Assembly (NCBI GenBank): GCA_002011075.2
Contig: MTMA02000006.1
Span: forward strand, 1,356,599-1,420,598
From: Candidatus Scotarchaeum otlingeri
GTDB lineage: Archaea; Thermoproteota; Nitrososphaeria; Geothermarchaeales; JDFR-13
Reading direction: 5' to 3'
Length of the DNA: 64,000 nt
Part shown: in pieces, positions 14,110 through 27,213 of the stretch
How positions within the stretch are numbered: position 1 is the stretch's first letter
Layout: the number at the start of each line of letters is the position of its first letter
Program-made: the position numbers and the translations under genes
The notes under the pieces: generated by a model
Databases searched by the model: none
What the model was told of the DNA's origin: nothing
Seen by the model: the letters and a program-made list of their open reading frames with translations, nothing else

Positions 14110-15662
14110 ACTTTTATCTCCTTTTTCACTTTATACTTCTCTTCAACTCTTGAAATTAGTTTTGTGACGTCCGGTGGCTTTCTACCCGCCAATTCAGCTG
14201 AAAACCGCGCTATCTGCGGTAGATATTTTTGGTAGATTCCCAGCCTCTTAACAGCCTCCTTCTTCTTTTGAACTTGTCGGGTGTATCTCGTTAATCCCCG
14301 AAGCAATTCTCTCACCGCTAGTTCTATTTCTTTTTCCACTTCCGGAATATCCGCGATAAATTCCTTGCCTACGCTCTTGAAAGGCACTTTAGTGCTACAG
14401 ATGTGTATGAAGAAAGCGGTTGGGCCATCCATAGGCCTCCGATAGCTACTCCAACTTAGGTTGCTCAGAATCTTTTTTGAGACATCGCTCCCTTCGTCGT
14501 ATAATAAGGGTATTTTATTTGCATATCGGAAGAGAACTATTTCTCCAGGTCCACCCGGTATTTTGCCTCCATAGGCGACCGCTGCCTCTACGATAAAGGG
14601 GTGTCCCTTATAACTTGAGGAGGGTCGTACCACCACATCTACATACTTGGGCTCGAACTCTTTTATTATACCCTCTTTGAACGCTTCCTTACCTATTGGA
14701 GATAGTATATTTGCGCTTGGGGCTAGGAACCCATCATAATTCTGGAGGGCACGGTATAGCCGTTCTATCAATTTTCTGTCACTTGTCCTTAAGAGTTCCT
14801 TTATAGTCATTTCTCCAGGTATTCTAGCATATGCCAGAAACTTCTTTGCAATTCTATTTCCGACCCTATGAAATTTATTGGTCAAGAATTCTAGTAGTGT
14901 CATATCTTCGTCTGATTCATAAAGCATTTTCTTCAGTATCTCTATGTCGATTCCATGTGGATGAGGCTTAGTCTCCTTCGGCGGTTTCGGCAGCTTTGTA
15001 GTTGTCCTCTTAAAATAGAAAAATCTACCTTCAGGGTCGATAAATGTTATCTCTGCATATGGCGCGATAGTCGCTGTATATTTCAGGTACTCTACTATCT
15101 TTGTCCTCACTCTAGAATAATTTCCTTCTAGCATAAAGTCGATTATCGTGCCATGCCATCTCTCTTTATTCCGAAATCTCTTGAAGTCCTTGACATCAGC
15201 CCTATTATTCCTAATATCGATCGAAAAAGTGTATTGATGCACCTTTCTAGATCTGAGGGTGGCGGACACCACCTTTATAGGCTGATTTGTCGTAATCTGG
15301 CCATATAATAAAGCCATAGTCCCTCCCAAACCAAATGTTCCTCTACTCTGCCTAAGAATATATTTTGATGAATATAGCATCTTACCCAGGGCGCCTAGAA
15401 TATGCTCCTCAGGTATTCCAGACCCATTATCCCTTATATATAATCTGTAAATTGAGACTTCATTACTTATCTTCTGTATTTCCCTGAGGATTATAAGTAT
15501 ATCAGGGGGTATGCCGTGCAATTCACAAGCGTCCATCGCATTTTCAAATAATTCCCTGACAGCCGTATATAATGACCTACTAGGGTTAGTAAACCCTGCT
15601 AATTCCCTATTTCTATAAAAAAATTCACTTGGAGATAACTCCTTATAGCTCTCTACCACCAT
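14106..15662 (-). CDS. top6B: DNA topoisomerase VI subunit B (ATPase)
   Basis: ATP-binding subunit of topoisomerase VI; ATP-dependent dimer closure drives strand passage with subunit A. The 518-residue protein shows the GHKL fold: ELFENAMDACE (N box), RDNGSGIPEEHI (G1) and RGTFGLGGTM (G2), followed by the H2TH and transducer regions. It is the last gene of a leftward set, overlapping the KH gene upstream by 10 bases, with Rio1 and aIF1A before it. The stop overlaps that of top6A, so the two subunits are made from separate, converging transcripts. Confidence 0.97.
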   Translation of the reverse strand: MVVESYKELSPSEFFYRNRELAGFTNPSRSLYTAVRELFENAMDACELHGIPPDILIILREIQKISNEVSIYRLYIRDNGSGIPEEHILGALGKMLYSSKYILRQSRGTFGLGGTMALLYGQITTNQPIKVVSATLRSRKVHQYTFSIDIRNNRADVKDFKRFRNKERWHGTIIDFMLEGNYSRVRTKIVEYLKYTATIAPYAEITFIDPEGRFFYFKRTTTKLPKPPKETKPHPHGIDIEILKKMLYESDEDMTLLEFLTNKFHRVGNRIAKKFLAYARIPGEMTIKELLRTSDRKLIERLYRALQNYDGFLAPSANILSPIGKEAFKEGIIKEFEPKYVDVVVRPSSSYKGHPFIVEAAVAYGGKIPGGPGEIVLFRYANKIPLLYDEGSDVSKKILSNLSWSSYRRPMDGPTAFFIHICSTKVPFKSVGKEFIADIPEVEKEIELAVRELLRGLTRYTRQVQKKKEAVKRLGIYQKYLPQIARFSAELAGRKPPDVTKLISRVEEKYKVKKEIKV

Positions 15663-16189
15663 AATTCAGCAGTCCTCCGAAACCTCCTTTGGTTAAATAA
15701 ATATGAATATACGGCTTTATGAGGGGCACCCTCGATAAGCATCTTAATGGCTTCCTTAGCAACTAATATATTATCGAAGGTCCCAATAATAGATACATAA
15801 TGGCGATATATAGATATATAGACCCCCGCAGATTCTTCTATAACTCTCCTGGCCTTTCCCCTCTCACCGATTAGCCTACCTAACACTCTCTTTAGATGGG
15901 ATTCCGATCGCCTTATAAACTCATATATATCTATGATATGAAGGTTGTAATCTGTATCTAGAAGCCTAAATGCCTTTTCAGGTGAGAACCCTAGGTTAAT
16001 CGCCTTAATAACATTAATCGCCGTCATAACATTTTCGAGATTATCCCCTCTAACTCTAACTTGCCCAGTCTCGCTATCTATAGAAATCTCTGTATTAGTG
16101 GCTTCCGATAGTTGTTGCTTTACTTTACCTGCTCTGCCTATTAATACCCCAACACGATCGTCATACATATTGATTACTTGTTCATACAA
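15653..16189 (-). CDS. KH-domain RNA-binding protein (archaeal Pno1/Dim2-like)
   Basis: The 178-residue protein has two KH domains: GVLIGRAGKVKQQLSEATN near the start and a second with RLIGERGKARRVIEESAG (about 102-120). Archaeal KH proteins of this type are homologues of Pno1/Dim2, a small-subunit rRNA processing factor. It sits between Rio1, another small-subunit biogenesis factor, and top6B, an order common in crenarchaea. It likely acts in 16S rRNA maturation in the cytoplasm. Confidence 0.9.
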   Translation of the reverse strand: MYEQVINMYDDRVGVLIGRAGKVKQQLSEATNTEISIDSETGQVRVRGDNLENVMTAINVIKAINLGFSPEKAFRLLDTDYNLHIIDIYEFIRRSESHLKRVLGRLIGERGKARRVIEESAGVYISIYRHYVSIIGTFDNILVAKEAIKMLIEGAPHKAVYSYLFNQRRFRRTAELWW

Positions 16190-16196
16190 GGTGAAG

Positions 16197-16997
16197 TCAC
16201 CCCTTAATATACTCTATTACATCATCAAGCGTAGGTACAGATACCCCCCTCACCCGAAAGAAATTCAATATATTGCTTATATCTCTAACTAAATATACAT
16301 CTGCACTTGGATGGGTCGTTAACACCCCCTGCCCAATATCAAAAAGGATAGGCTTCCGTTTATAATAAAATATATTATATTCACTTAGATCTGCATGAAC
16401 CAGATTAGCCTTACTATATAAAAGCCTGACTTGTCGTATGACCTGATAAAACATATAATCGGATACATAAGATAATTCCTTAAGTGTGGGGGCTGGTACA
16501 AACTCCTTACCTATGAACTTCATAATCAACACATTTTTTTCTTGAATTATCGGTTGAGGTACATATACACCCGCCCTAGAAGCTAACTCCAAATTCTTAT
16601 ATTCCTTCGAGGCCCAAGCATAGACGATGCCCCTGGTCGTCGGAGGAATACCCTCGAAACGCGGATCCCCTACGATATATTTAATCCTTCCTTTCCTAAA
16701 CTCAGCTGTTTTAATAAGGTATATTTTGACCGCAAGCTCTGTTCCATCCGGGGCAGTAGCGGCGTATACTCTGGCTTCCTTACCAGATGAAACTACACCG
16801 TGAAACTCATCGATGACCCCTTTATTCATAAGTTTATACAGGGTCATGATGGTAGTTCTGTCAAACACTTCTTCGAGCGTTTCATCTAAATCCGAGTCTT
16901 TACGGAGCATTCTCTGCTCTTTGATGTAGCGATTTATACTCCTTTCTAGCTTATCCACTACTCTCTTGTCTATCTCAAAGTCGTCTACGCTGTCCAT
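16197..16997 (-). CDS. rio1: RIO1-type protein kinase/ATPase
   Basis: Atypical kinase used in small ribosomal subunit maturation. The 266 residues show the RIO1 P-loop SSGKEARVY, the ATP-anchoring Lys in LAVKIYLIKT, the catalytic loop HADLSEYNIFYY and the metal-binding DIGQGV motif. Length and motif order are typical. It overlaps the end of the aIF1A gene by 13 bases and precedes the KH gene, so translation initiation and subunit assembly factors share this transcript. Confidence 0.96.
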   Translation of the reverse strand: MDSVDDFEIDKRVVDKLERSINRYIKEQRMLRKDSDLDETLEEVFDRTTIMTLYKLMNKGVIDEFHGVVSSGKEARVYAATAPDGTELAVKIYLIKTAEFRKGRIKYIVGDPRFEGIPPTTRGIVYAWASKEYKNLELASRAGVYVPQPIIQEKNVLIMKFIGKEFVPAPTLKELSYVSDYMFYQVIRQVRLLYSKANLVHADLSEYNIFYYKRKPILFDIGQGVLTTHPSADVYLVRDISNILNFFRVRGVSVPTLDDVIEYIKG

Positions 16998-17299
16998 TCT
17001 GGTAGATACCCGTTATCTATTAGCCATTGCTTTTGGGCTTTCGTATATTTACCTATAACATCTCCACGGGTATCATCTTGAAAGCCCCATAACTCAACTA
17101 AAACTGCATCGCCTACTCTGATCCACACCCTTCTTCTAATGCTTCCTTTAATTCTACATACCCTGGTCTTCCCATCAGCACATAAAACTAATACCCTATC
17201 TGCACCGAGTAGTTTTTTAGCTACACCTAATATCTGGCCCTCTGATGGGAGGGGAGTATCCTTTAATTCCTTTTCTGTTAGTACTTTTCTTTTACCCAT
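16985..17299 (-). CDS. Translation initiation factor aIF1A
   Basis: The 104-residue OB-fold factor binds the A site of the small subunit and helps scanning and subunit joining. The core [36 protein letters not shown] is diagnostic for eIF1A/aIF1A. ATG follows GGTGAT by a few bases. It is first in the leftward set aIF1A-rio1-KH-top6B. Confidence 0.96.
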   Translation of the reverse strand: [104 protein letters not shown]

Positions 17300-17412
17300 T
17301 TATATCACCTTTTTTATCTACCATATACTATTATAATAGGCTTAATATAACTGTCAAACTTGGTGGTTCCTTACGCTATTTGAACCCGAGTTATATAATC
17401 ATTAATATGCAG

Positions 17413-17691
17413 CTAATAAGTTTTTATGAACATGGCGACCTTTACTCCCTTAAGTTTCTTGACGGCTTCTGGATGAATATAACCCAATTTGATGCCAACC
17501 TTTACAGCAGATTCCCCATAGAAGGTTATTGATACAGCGCCTCTAATTATATTCTTAATCTCCTCTATACTACATTTTCTGTTATATTTGGCTTCTTTAA
17601 TCTTCTTATTTATAATGACATCCTCATCATATATAGATACCATCATACCTATGTGAGTATCTACTTCTTGTACATAGAAGCTACTCGACAT
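17413..17691 (-). CDS. DUF424 family protein
   Basis: The 92-residue protein ends in GAVSITFYGESAVKVGIKLGYIHPEAVKKLKGVKVAMF, the conserved part of archaeal DUF424, which often lies next to translation factors. It starts four bases after the stop of the aIF2-beta gene, so the two share an mRNA. A role in translation is suggested only by this neighbourhood. No catalytic motif is seen. Confidence 0.85.
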   Translation of the reverse strand: MSSSFYVQEVDTHIGMMVSIYDEDVIINKKIKEAKYNRKCSIEEIKNIIRGAVSITFYGESAVKVGIKLGYIHPEAVKKLKGVKVAMFIKTY

Positions 17692-17695
17692 TTAT

Positions 17696-18112
17696 TCATT
17701 TAACCTCTAGCACCGGGGACTCAGCCCCACATATCTCACACTTTATCATCCAATTCCTCTTAGTTATAATTAATTGTGTATCAGGGCCCCCACATATTGG
17801 ACATATTACATACTTCCTTACAAAATAATCTATAGCTGACTGTAGGGTCTGAGGGTCAATTCTGCTATGGAAGATTAATCTGCCATTAGATGGAGATGTG
17901 GGGGAAGCGAGCTCCTTAGCCAAGAATGTCCTAAATATCTTATAATCTCTATTTATATAATCAGCTATCTCCTTAAAGTTAATAAATACAGTTTTATTAC
18001 CTTGATAAAAGAAGCGTGGATAAGGAACTCTAAACCGCCCTTTATCCACTTTTTTAGGCTTAATCTGTTTATATATCTCTTCCAACATGTCGTAATACTT
18101 ATCATCGCTCAT
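17696..18112 (-). CDS. Translation initiation factor aIF2 subunit beta
   Basis: The beta subunit of the aIF2 heterotrimer, which delivers initiator tRNA. The 138 residues contain the helical N-terminus (YYDMLEEIYKQI), the core domain (GNKTVFINFKEIADYINRD) and a C-terminal zinc ribbon CPICGGPDT...CEICGA. The ORF track starts at 18220, but ATG at 18112 gives the usual length and has GGAGGG 8 bases upstream, so I use it. It leads a two-gene unit with the DUF424 gene. Confidence 0.95.
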   Translation of the reverse strand: MSDDKYYDMLEEIYKQIKPKKVDKGRFRVPYPRFFYQGNKTVFINFKEIADYINRDYKIFRTFLAKELASPTSPSNGRLIFHSRIDPQTLQSAIDYFVRKYVICPICGGPDTQLIITKRNWMIKCEICGAESPVLEVK

Positions 18113-18309
18113 CAAACAATCCCTCCATTCATTCCATTCTAAATAGATATCGATAGTCAGTGATTTAAATATAGTATGACAGATATTGCCTTCAACAAAT
18201 ATAAATAATTTCTCTATCAAGGTGTTTTAAAGATATTTCCTGCAGGGTGTATACTTATTAATATTAGTTTTTACTATTGCAGAGATATTATGTATATGAG
18301 GTGGCACCA

Positions 18310-19089
18310 TTGAGGATTGGGGTTATCGGGGGTTCTGGACTTGAAGATTTATTCGATGAATTTGCAGCGAAGAAATACTCCACTCCATATGGAAAAATCG
18401 ATATATATCTAGGCTCAGTAGAAGGGGTCGAGGTACTCTATATTCCTAGACATGGGCCGGGACATAGATATCCACCCCATAAAGTCAGGTATAAAGCAAA
18501 TATATATGCTTCGAAGAGACTTGGTGTTGAGTGGTTAATAGCTACTAGCGCAGTGGGATCTCTAAAAAAAGAACTTAGGCCGGGATATTTGGTTATACCT
18601 AATGATATCATTGACTATACTCGTAGATCAGAAACATTTTATAACGAAAAGGTTGTACATGTGGATTTCACTCATCCCTATTGCCTAACTATAAGTGATA
18701 TACTCTTCAAATCTGCATATGAATCTCAAGTGGATGTTAGAAAGGACGCGGTATATATTTGCACTGAGGGTCCTAGATTCGAGACGCCTTCTGAGATCCG
18801 GATGTTTAGAGATTGGGGAGCTGATATTGTCGGCATGACAAATATCCCCGAGTGTGTTTTGGCCCGGGAGTTGGCTATTCACTATGCCCTACTTACTGTA
18901 GTAACTAATTATGCTGCGGGTATGCAGGATAGAATCTCACATGAGGAAGTTTATAGCGTTATGAGAGAGGCAAAGAAGCATGTTCTCCGCATTTTACATA
19001 AGTCCATCGTTAAACTCGATAAAATTAGAGATGTAATTGATGACTGCGTATTTTATAAGGAAGAGGCTGAGAAGCTCCTCCATGGGTGA
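18310..19089 (+). CDS. mtnP: S-methyl-5'-thioadenosine phosphorylase
   Basis: Splits methylthioadenosine with phosphate into adenine and methylthioribose-1-phosphate, recycling the by-product of polyamine synthesis. PNP-family features are RIGVIGGSGLEDLF, the phosphate-site PRHGPGHRYPPHKVRY and the purine-binding TEGPRFETPSEIRM with GMTNIPECVLAREL. The ORF track starts earlier at TTG 18277; TTG at 18310 follows GAGGTGG by 5 bases and gives the normal MRIGVIGGSG start, while GTG at 18301 is also possible. First of three rightward genes handling S-adenosylmethionine by-products. Confidence 0.94.
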   Translation: MRIGVIGGSGLEDLFDEFAAKKYSTPYGKIDIYLGSVEGVEVLYIPRHGPGHRYPPHKVRYKANIYASKRLGVEWLIATSAVGSLKKELRPGYLVIPNDIIDYTRRSETFYNEKVVHVDFTHPYCLTISDILFKSAYESQVDVRKDAVYICTEGPRFETPSEIRMFRDWGADIVGMTNIPECVLARELAIHYALLTVVTNYAAGMQDRISHEEVYSVMREAKKHVLRILHKSIVKLDKIRDVIDDCVFYKEEAEKLLHG

Positions 19090-19094
19090 GTAAT

Positions 19095-20417
19095 ATGAAT
19101 CTCCTTGTCAAAGGTAAATACGTTATATCCGATAAAATCATAAAAGATGGCGCTATAGCCATAGAAGACAACATTATCATGGATGTAGGTGAGGAAAGAA
19201 AGATTAAGAGGTCCGTGGGTAGAGGCTACGAAGTTTATGGTGGGGAAGAATACCTTGTCATCCCAGGTCTCATTAATAGCCATACACATATCTCAATGAC
19301 CCTACTTAGGGGTTATGCCGATGACTATAGTTTGCAAGATTGGCTTGAAAAATGGATTTGGCCAGTAGAAGCTAAGTTGAGGCCAGAGGATATTGAGGCA
19401 GGAGCTATCTTAGGTGCAGTGGAGTCTATATCTATGGGAGTGACTACAGTATGTAGCCTATATCACTATTATCCAGATAGAAATGAGGCTAGTGGATTAC
19501 TTAAGGTGGGTATGCGGGGAACCATCGGTACAGCCTTATTTAGTTGGGATAAAGAAAAGTGCATATATAATTTTAGGGATGCCCTGCATAGGTGGCATGG
19601 CAAAAATAACCTTATCCGTATAGCCATAGGTCCTCATGCTCCTTATACCGTAGACCCAGACCTATGGATCGAAGCCAAGGAACTACTAGATTATGCAAAC
19701 AACAAATATGCTGATAAGGGCGACATCATAATGACGACACACATACTAGAAGATGATAAGGAACCTGAGTTAGTAAAGGAAAAGTTTAATGTAGAATTAC
19801 CCGAAGGAAGCGTAGTTAGATACCTCGATAAATTAGGAGTTCTTGATAATTATATGCTCGCAGCACATATGATTCATCTACATAGAGATGATATTGAGAT
19901 CGTGAAGAAGAGAGGTATAAATATAGCTCATAACCCCATCGCTAACTTAAAACTTGGGATGGGGATAGCCCCCGTATCAAGATATATTGACAGGGGAATA
20001 AATGTCTCGTTGGGAACCGACGGCCCCGCCTCTAATAATACACTCGATATTTTTGAGACGATGAAGATAGCGGCACTGCTACAAAAGGCCATTGATAGAG
20101 ATCCAACTACACTTCCGGCTAAAAAGGTTTTCGAAATGGCCACCATAAACGGAGCTAAAGCATTACATTATGATAATTTAGGGATGATCCGCAAGGGATA
20201 TCTAGCGGATATAGTCCTCATTGACCTCAAGAAACCCCATCTAAAACCCATCTTCGACCCATATAGCCATCTAGTATACAGTGTACGCTCACTTGATGTA
20301 GATACTGTAATAATAGATGGTAAAATAGTATATGAGAAAGGAGAATTTAGTACTATCAGTTATGATGATATTTATAAGAAAATAGATAGAATAATAAATA
20401 GGTTAATGAGTGCATAA
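19095..20417 (+). CDS. mtaD: Amidohydrolase, 5-methylthioadenosine/S-adenosylhomocysteine deaminase type
   Basis: Predicted zinc-dependent deaminase of MTA, SAH or adenosine, of the TrzN/SsnA-like amidohydrolase group. Metal ligands are visible in PGLINSHTHISMTLLRG, in HILED and in GTDGPASNN; GPHAPYTV is a substrate-pocket motif of the group. ATG at 19095 follows GGTGAG; the track start at 19086 is a GTG overlapping the mtnP stop. It lies between mtnP and ahcY, which fits MTA or SAH as substrate. The exact substrate is not decidable by eye. Confidence 0.88.
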   Translation: MNLLVKGKYVISDKIIKDGAIAIEDNIIMDVGEERKIKRSVGRGYEVYGGEEYLVIPGLINSHTHISMTLLRGYADDYSLQDWLEKWIWPVEAKLRPEDIEAGAILGAVESISMGVTTVCSLYHYYPDRNEASGLLKVGMRGTIGTALFSWDKEKCIYNFRDALHRWHGKNNLIRIAIGPHAPYTVDPDLWIEAKELLDYANNKYADKGDIIMTTHILEDDKEPELVKEKFNVELPEGSVVRYLDKLGVLDNYMLAAHMIHLHRDDIEIVKKRGINIAHNPIANLKLGMGIAPVSRYIDRGINVSLGTDGPASNNTLDIFETMKIAALLQKAIDRDPTTLPAKKVFEMATINGAKALHYDNLGMIRKGYLADIVLIDLKKPHLKPIFDPYSHLVYSVRSLDVDTVIIDGKIVYEKGEFSTISYDDIYKKIDRIINRLMSA

Positions 20418-20428
20418 GGTGATAATTA

Positions 20429-21670
20429 TTGGTTAGTATAATTAAGGACCCGGGCTTGAAGGATAAAGGTGAGGCGATGGTTTCTTGGGCTGCAGAGCAT
20501 ATGCCTGCACTTAAGGAAATAGTCAAAAGTTATAAGGATAATAAGCCCCTCGAAAATGTGAAGGTAGGTGCATGCCTACATATAACTAAGGAGACAGGGG
20601 CCTTCATGCTAGCACTCATGGAGTTAGGTGCGTCTGTCGCTCTATGCGCTTCTAATCCCCTAACGACTCAAGACGAAGTGGCGGCATATTTATCGGATAA
20701 TGGTGTAGATGTATTCGGCTGGAGAGGTGAGAATGAGATAGATTATATGGCCATGATACACAAGGTTATCGATAGTAATCCAAATATTGTAATCGATGAC
20801 GGAGGAGACCTTCACTCTACGATACATAAAGAAAGGTTGGAGGCATTGCCTTACATATGGGGAGGAACCGAGGAAACCACTACAGGGGTGGTTAGACTAA
20901 GGGTAATGGAGAAAGAGGGAAAACTTAAGTACCCTGTTATCGCTGTTAACGATACACCTACGAAGAGAATCTTTGATAATAAATATGGAACTGGGCAGAG
21001 TACCGTTGATGGCATACTTAGGGCTACATCGTTATTAATTTCTGGGAAGACCGTCGTGGTGTGTGGATATGGATATGTAGGAAGAGGCGTGGCTAGTAGA
21101 TTCAGAGGCATGGGTGCAAATGTAATAGTTACGGAGGTAGATCCGATAAAGGCATTAGAGGCCCATATGGATGGATATAGAGTAATGTCCCTCTATGAAG
21201 CGACTAAATACGGAGATATATTTATTACTTGTACGGGTATGAAAGATGTAATCAGAGAAGAACATTTGCGGCAGATGAAGAATCATGTTATATTGGCAAA
21301 TGCTGGTCATTTCAATGTAGAGATAAATATCGGTGCTTTGGAGAAAATGGCAAAGGAGAAGAAGAGGATTAAACCCTATGTAGATCAATACATTCTGGAA
21401 GATGGTAGAAAGATCTATTTATTAGCCGAAGGGAGACTGGTGAATCTTGTTGCAGCCGAGGGTCATCCGCCGGAGGTCATGATGAACTCTTTCTCTAACC
21501 AGTTATTGTCAGTAATTTATATCTATGAAAATAGGGATAAACTTGAACCGAAGGTATATGATGTACCCGTTGAAATAGATAGGAGTGTAGCAATGTATAC
21601 ATTAAAGGGATGGAACATAACAATAGATGAGTTGACTGAAGAACAGAAAAAATATTGGGAAACCTGGTGA
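20429..21670 (+). CDS. ahcY: Adenosylhomocysteinase (SAH hydrolase)
   Basis: Reversibly splits S-adenosylhomocysteine into adenosine and homocysteine, keeping methyltransferases free of product inhibition. The 413 residues show the substrate part (GACLHITKETGAFM; DDGGDLHSTIH), the Rossmann NAD site (VVVCGYGYVGRGVASRFRGMGANVIVTEVDP) and the C-terminal GHP segment. TTG at 20429 follows GGTGAT. It ends one base before the end of the convergent CDC48 gene. Confidence 0.96.
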   Translation: MVSIIKDPGLKDKGEAMVSWAAEHMPALKEIVKSYKDNKPLENVKVGACLHITKETGAFMLALMELGASVALCASNPLTTQDEVAAYLSDNGVDVFGWRGENEIDYMAMIHKVIDSNPNIVIDDGGDLHSTIHKERLEALPYIWGGTEETTTGVVRLRVMEKEGKLKYPVIAVNDTPTKRIFDNKYGTGQSTVDGILRATSLLISGKTVVVCGYGYVGRGVASRFRGMGANVIVTEVDPIKALEAHMDGYRVMSLYEATKYGDIFITCTGMKDVIREEHLRQMKNHVILANAGHFNVEINIGALEKMAKEKKRIKPYVDQYILEDGRKIYLLAEGRLVNLVAAEGHPPEVMMNSFSNQLLSVIYIYENRDKLEPKVYDVPVEIDRSVAMYTLKGWNITIDELTEEQKKYWETW

Positions 21671-25228
<3,558 letters not shown>

Positions 25229-25361
25229 TCACTATTATTCTTAACCTAATCCATAAATAAGATAATAACCTAAATAAAAATCAAAAAATATAATCAGATA
25301 TCTAAGCAACTTCCCAAAATATTAAATATAGAAAGAAAGAACAATTAATAGATAGAGAAAA

Positions 25362-25466
25362 GCGGGGGTTCCCCTAGCCTGGCTAACGGGGTAGGGCTTA
25401 GGGGCGTATTGCTGGGAGACCCTATGGCGTAGGCCTTCGTGGGTTCAAATCCCACCCCCCGCACCA
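25362..25466 (+). tRNA. tRNA-Leu(TAG) with canonical intron and encoded CCA
   Basis: Acceptor GCGGGGG pairs with CCCCCGC, followed by A and an encoded CCA. D stem CCC/GGG, T arm GTGGG-TTCAAAT-CCCAC and a long class II variable arm fit Leu. The anticodon stem TAGGG/CCCTA encloses C-T-TAG-G, a 16-base intron (25403-25418) and A38. A bulge-helix-bulge can be drawn with central helix CUUA/UGGG, bulges GGG and AGA and inner stem GCG/UGC. A TATA-like AAAATATTAAATAT lies about 35 bases upstream. Confidence 0.95.
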
Positions 25467-25999
25467 CGATTCAATTTTGGTGCTTGTACTTTACCCATAC
25501 TTTTCCAGTTCCATTCTTGCTCTTCTCCGAGCTTCCTTCTCCACATACTCCATAAGCGCTTAAATATTTTGAGCTTTGCGTCTCATATTACCCTATCTCT
25601 AAGCACAACGTGAGAGAGGAGCTGTTTATATTTTCTATCCGGCCAGAAATTCTGGGGTAGGTTTAAGTCGACTTTAACTATTCCGAAACATTTTGAAATT
25701 CGAAGAAGTGATCAGAAAGTATATCTAAATGATGCAGATTATTTCCCTACGAAGAGGGTTTTACCAATAAAATAAGGGTATTCTTGTTTTGTTGAGGAGA
25801 AGAAAGGGTTCATCAGTTAGAAAATCTCGATTTTTCGGCTAAAAAGAATAAATATTTCTAAAGGGAAACACCTTCAATGATATATGATCCTAAAAATAAT
25901 AATTTAATGTATCTCCACGAAGTTTGAGAAGAACAAAAGAAAAGAGTAAGTATCTTGAAAGGGATTTATCTTAAGCGATATAATTTTTTATTATTGAAA
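25467..25999. other. Gene-free stretch after tRNA-Leu
   Basis: No supported gene. A 20-codon frame on the minus strand (25553-25491, MEYVEKEARRRARMELEKYG) has a gene-like composition and might be a fragment, but it has no upstream extension. The rest is AT-rich, and the last part holds the promoter region of the amidotransferase gene. Confidence 0.4.
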
Positions 26000-26812
26000 A
26001 TGTGTGAATTATTAGCTCTATCATTTAACTTACCTGTTGCTCCATGCGTCTCTTTTAAAGGGTTTAGAAAAAGAGGTGAGGATAACCCAGATGGATGGGG
26101 ACTAGCGTTTTATCCCGATAAATCAGTGCAAATATTTAAAGAACCCTTAAGTGCGAAAGAAAGCTTTTTATCAGAATTTGTTGAAAAATATCATAAAATA
26201 AAATCTCAAATATTTATCGCTCACGTGAGAAAAGCTAGTAAGGGGAGTGTTTACTTTCGAAATACACATCCATTTAATAGAGAATTAAATGGGAGAGAGT
26301 ATGTATTTGCTCATAATGGAACCCTCTTGAATTACGAAAAGAAACTGAAATTAGGTAGATTTAGACCTATAGGTGAAACAGATTCAGAATATGTTTTCTG
26401 CCACCTTCTCAGTTGTATAGAAGAAAGAAAAATAAAGGAATGGGGAGAAGGGGATTTTAAATGGCTATCCTCAAAATTAAGGAAAATAAATGAATTTGGA
26501 AGTTTTAACTGTCTTCTCTCAGATGGAAAGCATCTTTTCGCTTACCATGACATGAATGGCTATAATGCACTTCAGTTTCTACATCGTAAACCGCCTTATA
26601 GTGAAATAAGATTAATTGATGAAGATTGGAGGATCGATCTTGGTGAAGAGAAGGACCCTAGACAAAAGGGTTATATTATCGCAACCAGAAGACTTACTAA
26701 CGAAGAATGGAAAAGTTTTCGTTACGGTGAATTGATGGTTTTTAAAGATGGAGAATTGATTTATTCCAATAAGAGAAAAATTATAAAGTATTATCATAGC
26801 AAGCCTACATAA
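26000..26812 (+). CDS. Class II glutamine amidotransferase
   Basis: N-terminal nucleophile glutaminase domain standing alone (270 residues), resembling the YafJ/GatD-like class II amidotransferases. ATG at 26000 places Cys at position 2 (MCELLALSFN), exposed as catalytic nucleophile after Met removal, so the longer track start is wrong. Other family features: NPDGWGLAFY, FIAHVRKAS, NTHPFNR and FAHNGTL. There is no synthase domain, so the ammonia acceptor is unknown. It is a single gene flanked by long AT-rich gaps. Confidence 0.9.
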   Translation: MCELLALSFNLPVAPCVSFKGFRKRGEDNPDGWGLAFYPDKSVQIFKEPLSAKESFLSEFVEKYHKIKSQIFIAHVRKASKGSVYFRNTHPFNRELNGREYVFAHNGTLLNYEKKLKLGRFRPIGETDSEYVFCHLLSCIEERKIKEWGEGDFKWLSSKLRKINEFGSFNCLLSDGKHLFAYHDMNGYNALQFLHRKPPYSEIRLIDEDWRIDLGEEKDPRQKGYIIATRRLTNEEWKSFRYGELMVFKDGELIYSNKRKIIKYYHSKPT

Positions 26813-27213
26813 AGTATCATTTAAGTAGATAAATCAAGTAAGCTGGTCTCTCACATCGAGCGTGAAGGAAATTATTTCTACACTTTGGGAGAATAGTTTA
26901 TAAAACTGGATTCGAGAGACAAAGTAAAAATGGCTCCGACTAAAAACTACATTCTATACTCATCCTTATAAAAGAAAATAAGTCGAGTAAGTTATAGCAT
27001 GTTATACTGTGTGAAGTATTCGTTAGCTTTCTCTACATAACTTAGAATAATTATGAAGATAACTATTCTTTTTTTGTTACTTTCTTTTAATTTGCTATAT
27101 GAATTGGTTGGGCTACTAATTATATTATAACATATTTCTTTAATTGTGACTATATGAATATTATTTTTCATTAATTAACAAATAGTCAAAAAATAAGTTA
27201 TTAGGGAAGTAGA
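26813..27213. other. Gene-free AT-rich stretch
   Basis: No frame with coding features is seen. A run of T (TTCTTTTTTTG near 27065) could end transcription from the left. The rest is AT-rich and probably holds the UbiA gene promoter. Confidence 0.5.

Noticed and set aside
25491-25553. Short minus-strand frame after tRNA-Leu as an integrase remnant
   Set aside because: Only 20 codons, stop directly upstream, and no integrase motif, so integration at this tRNA is not supported.
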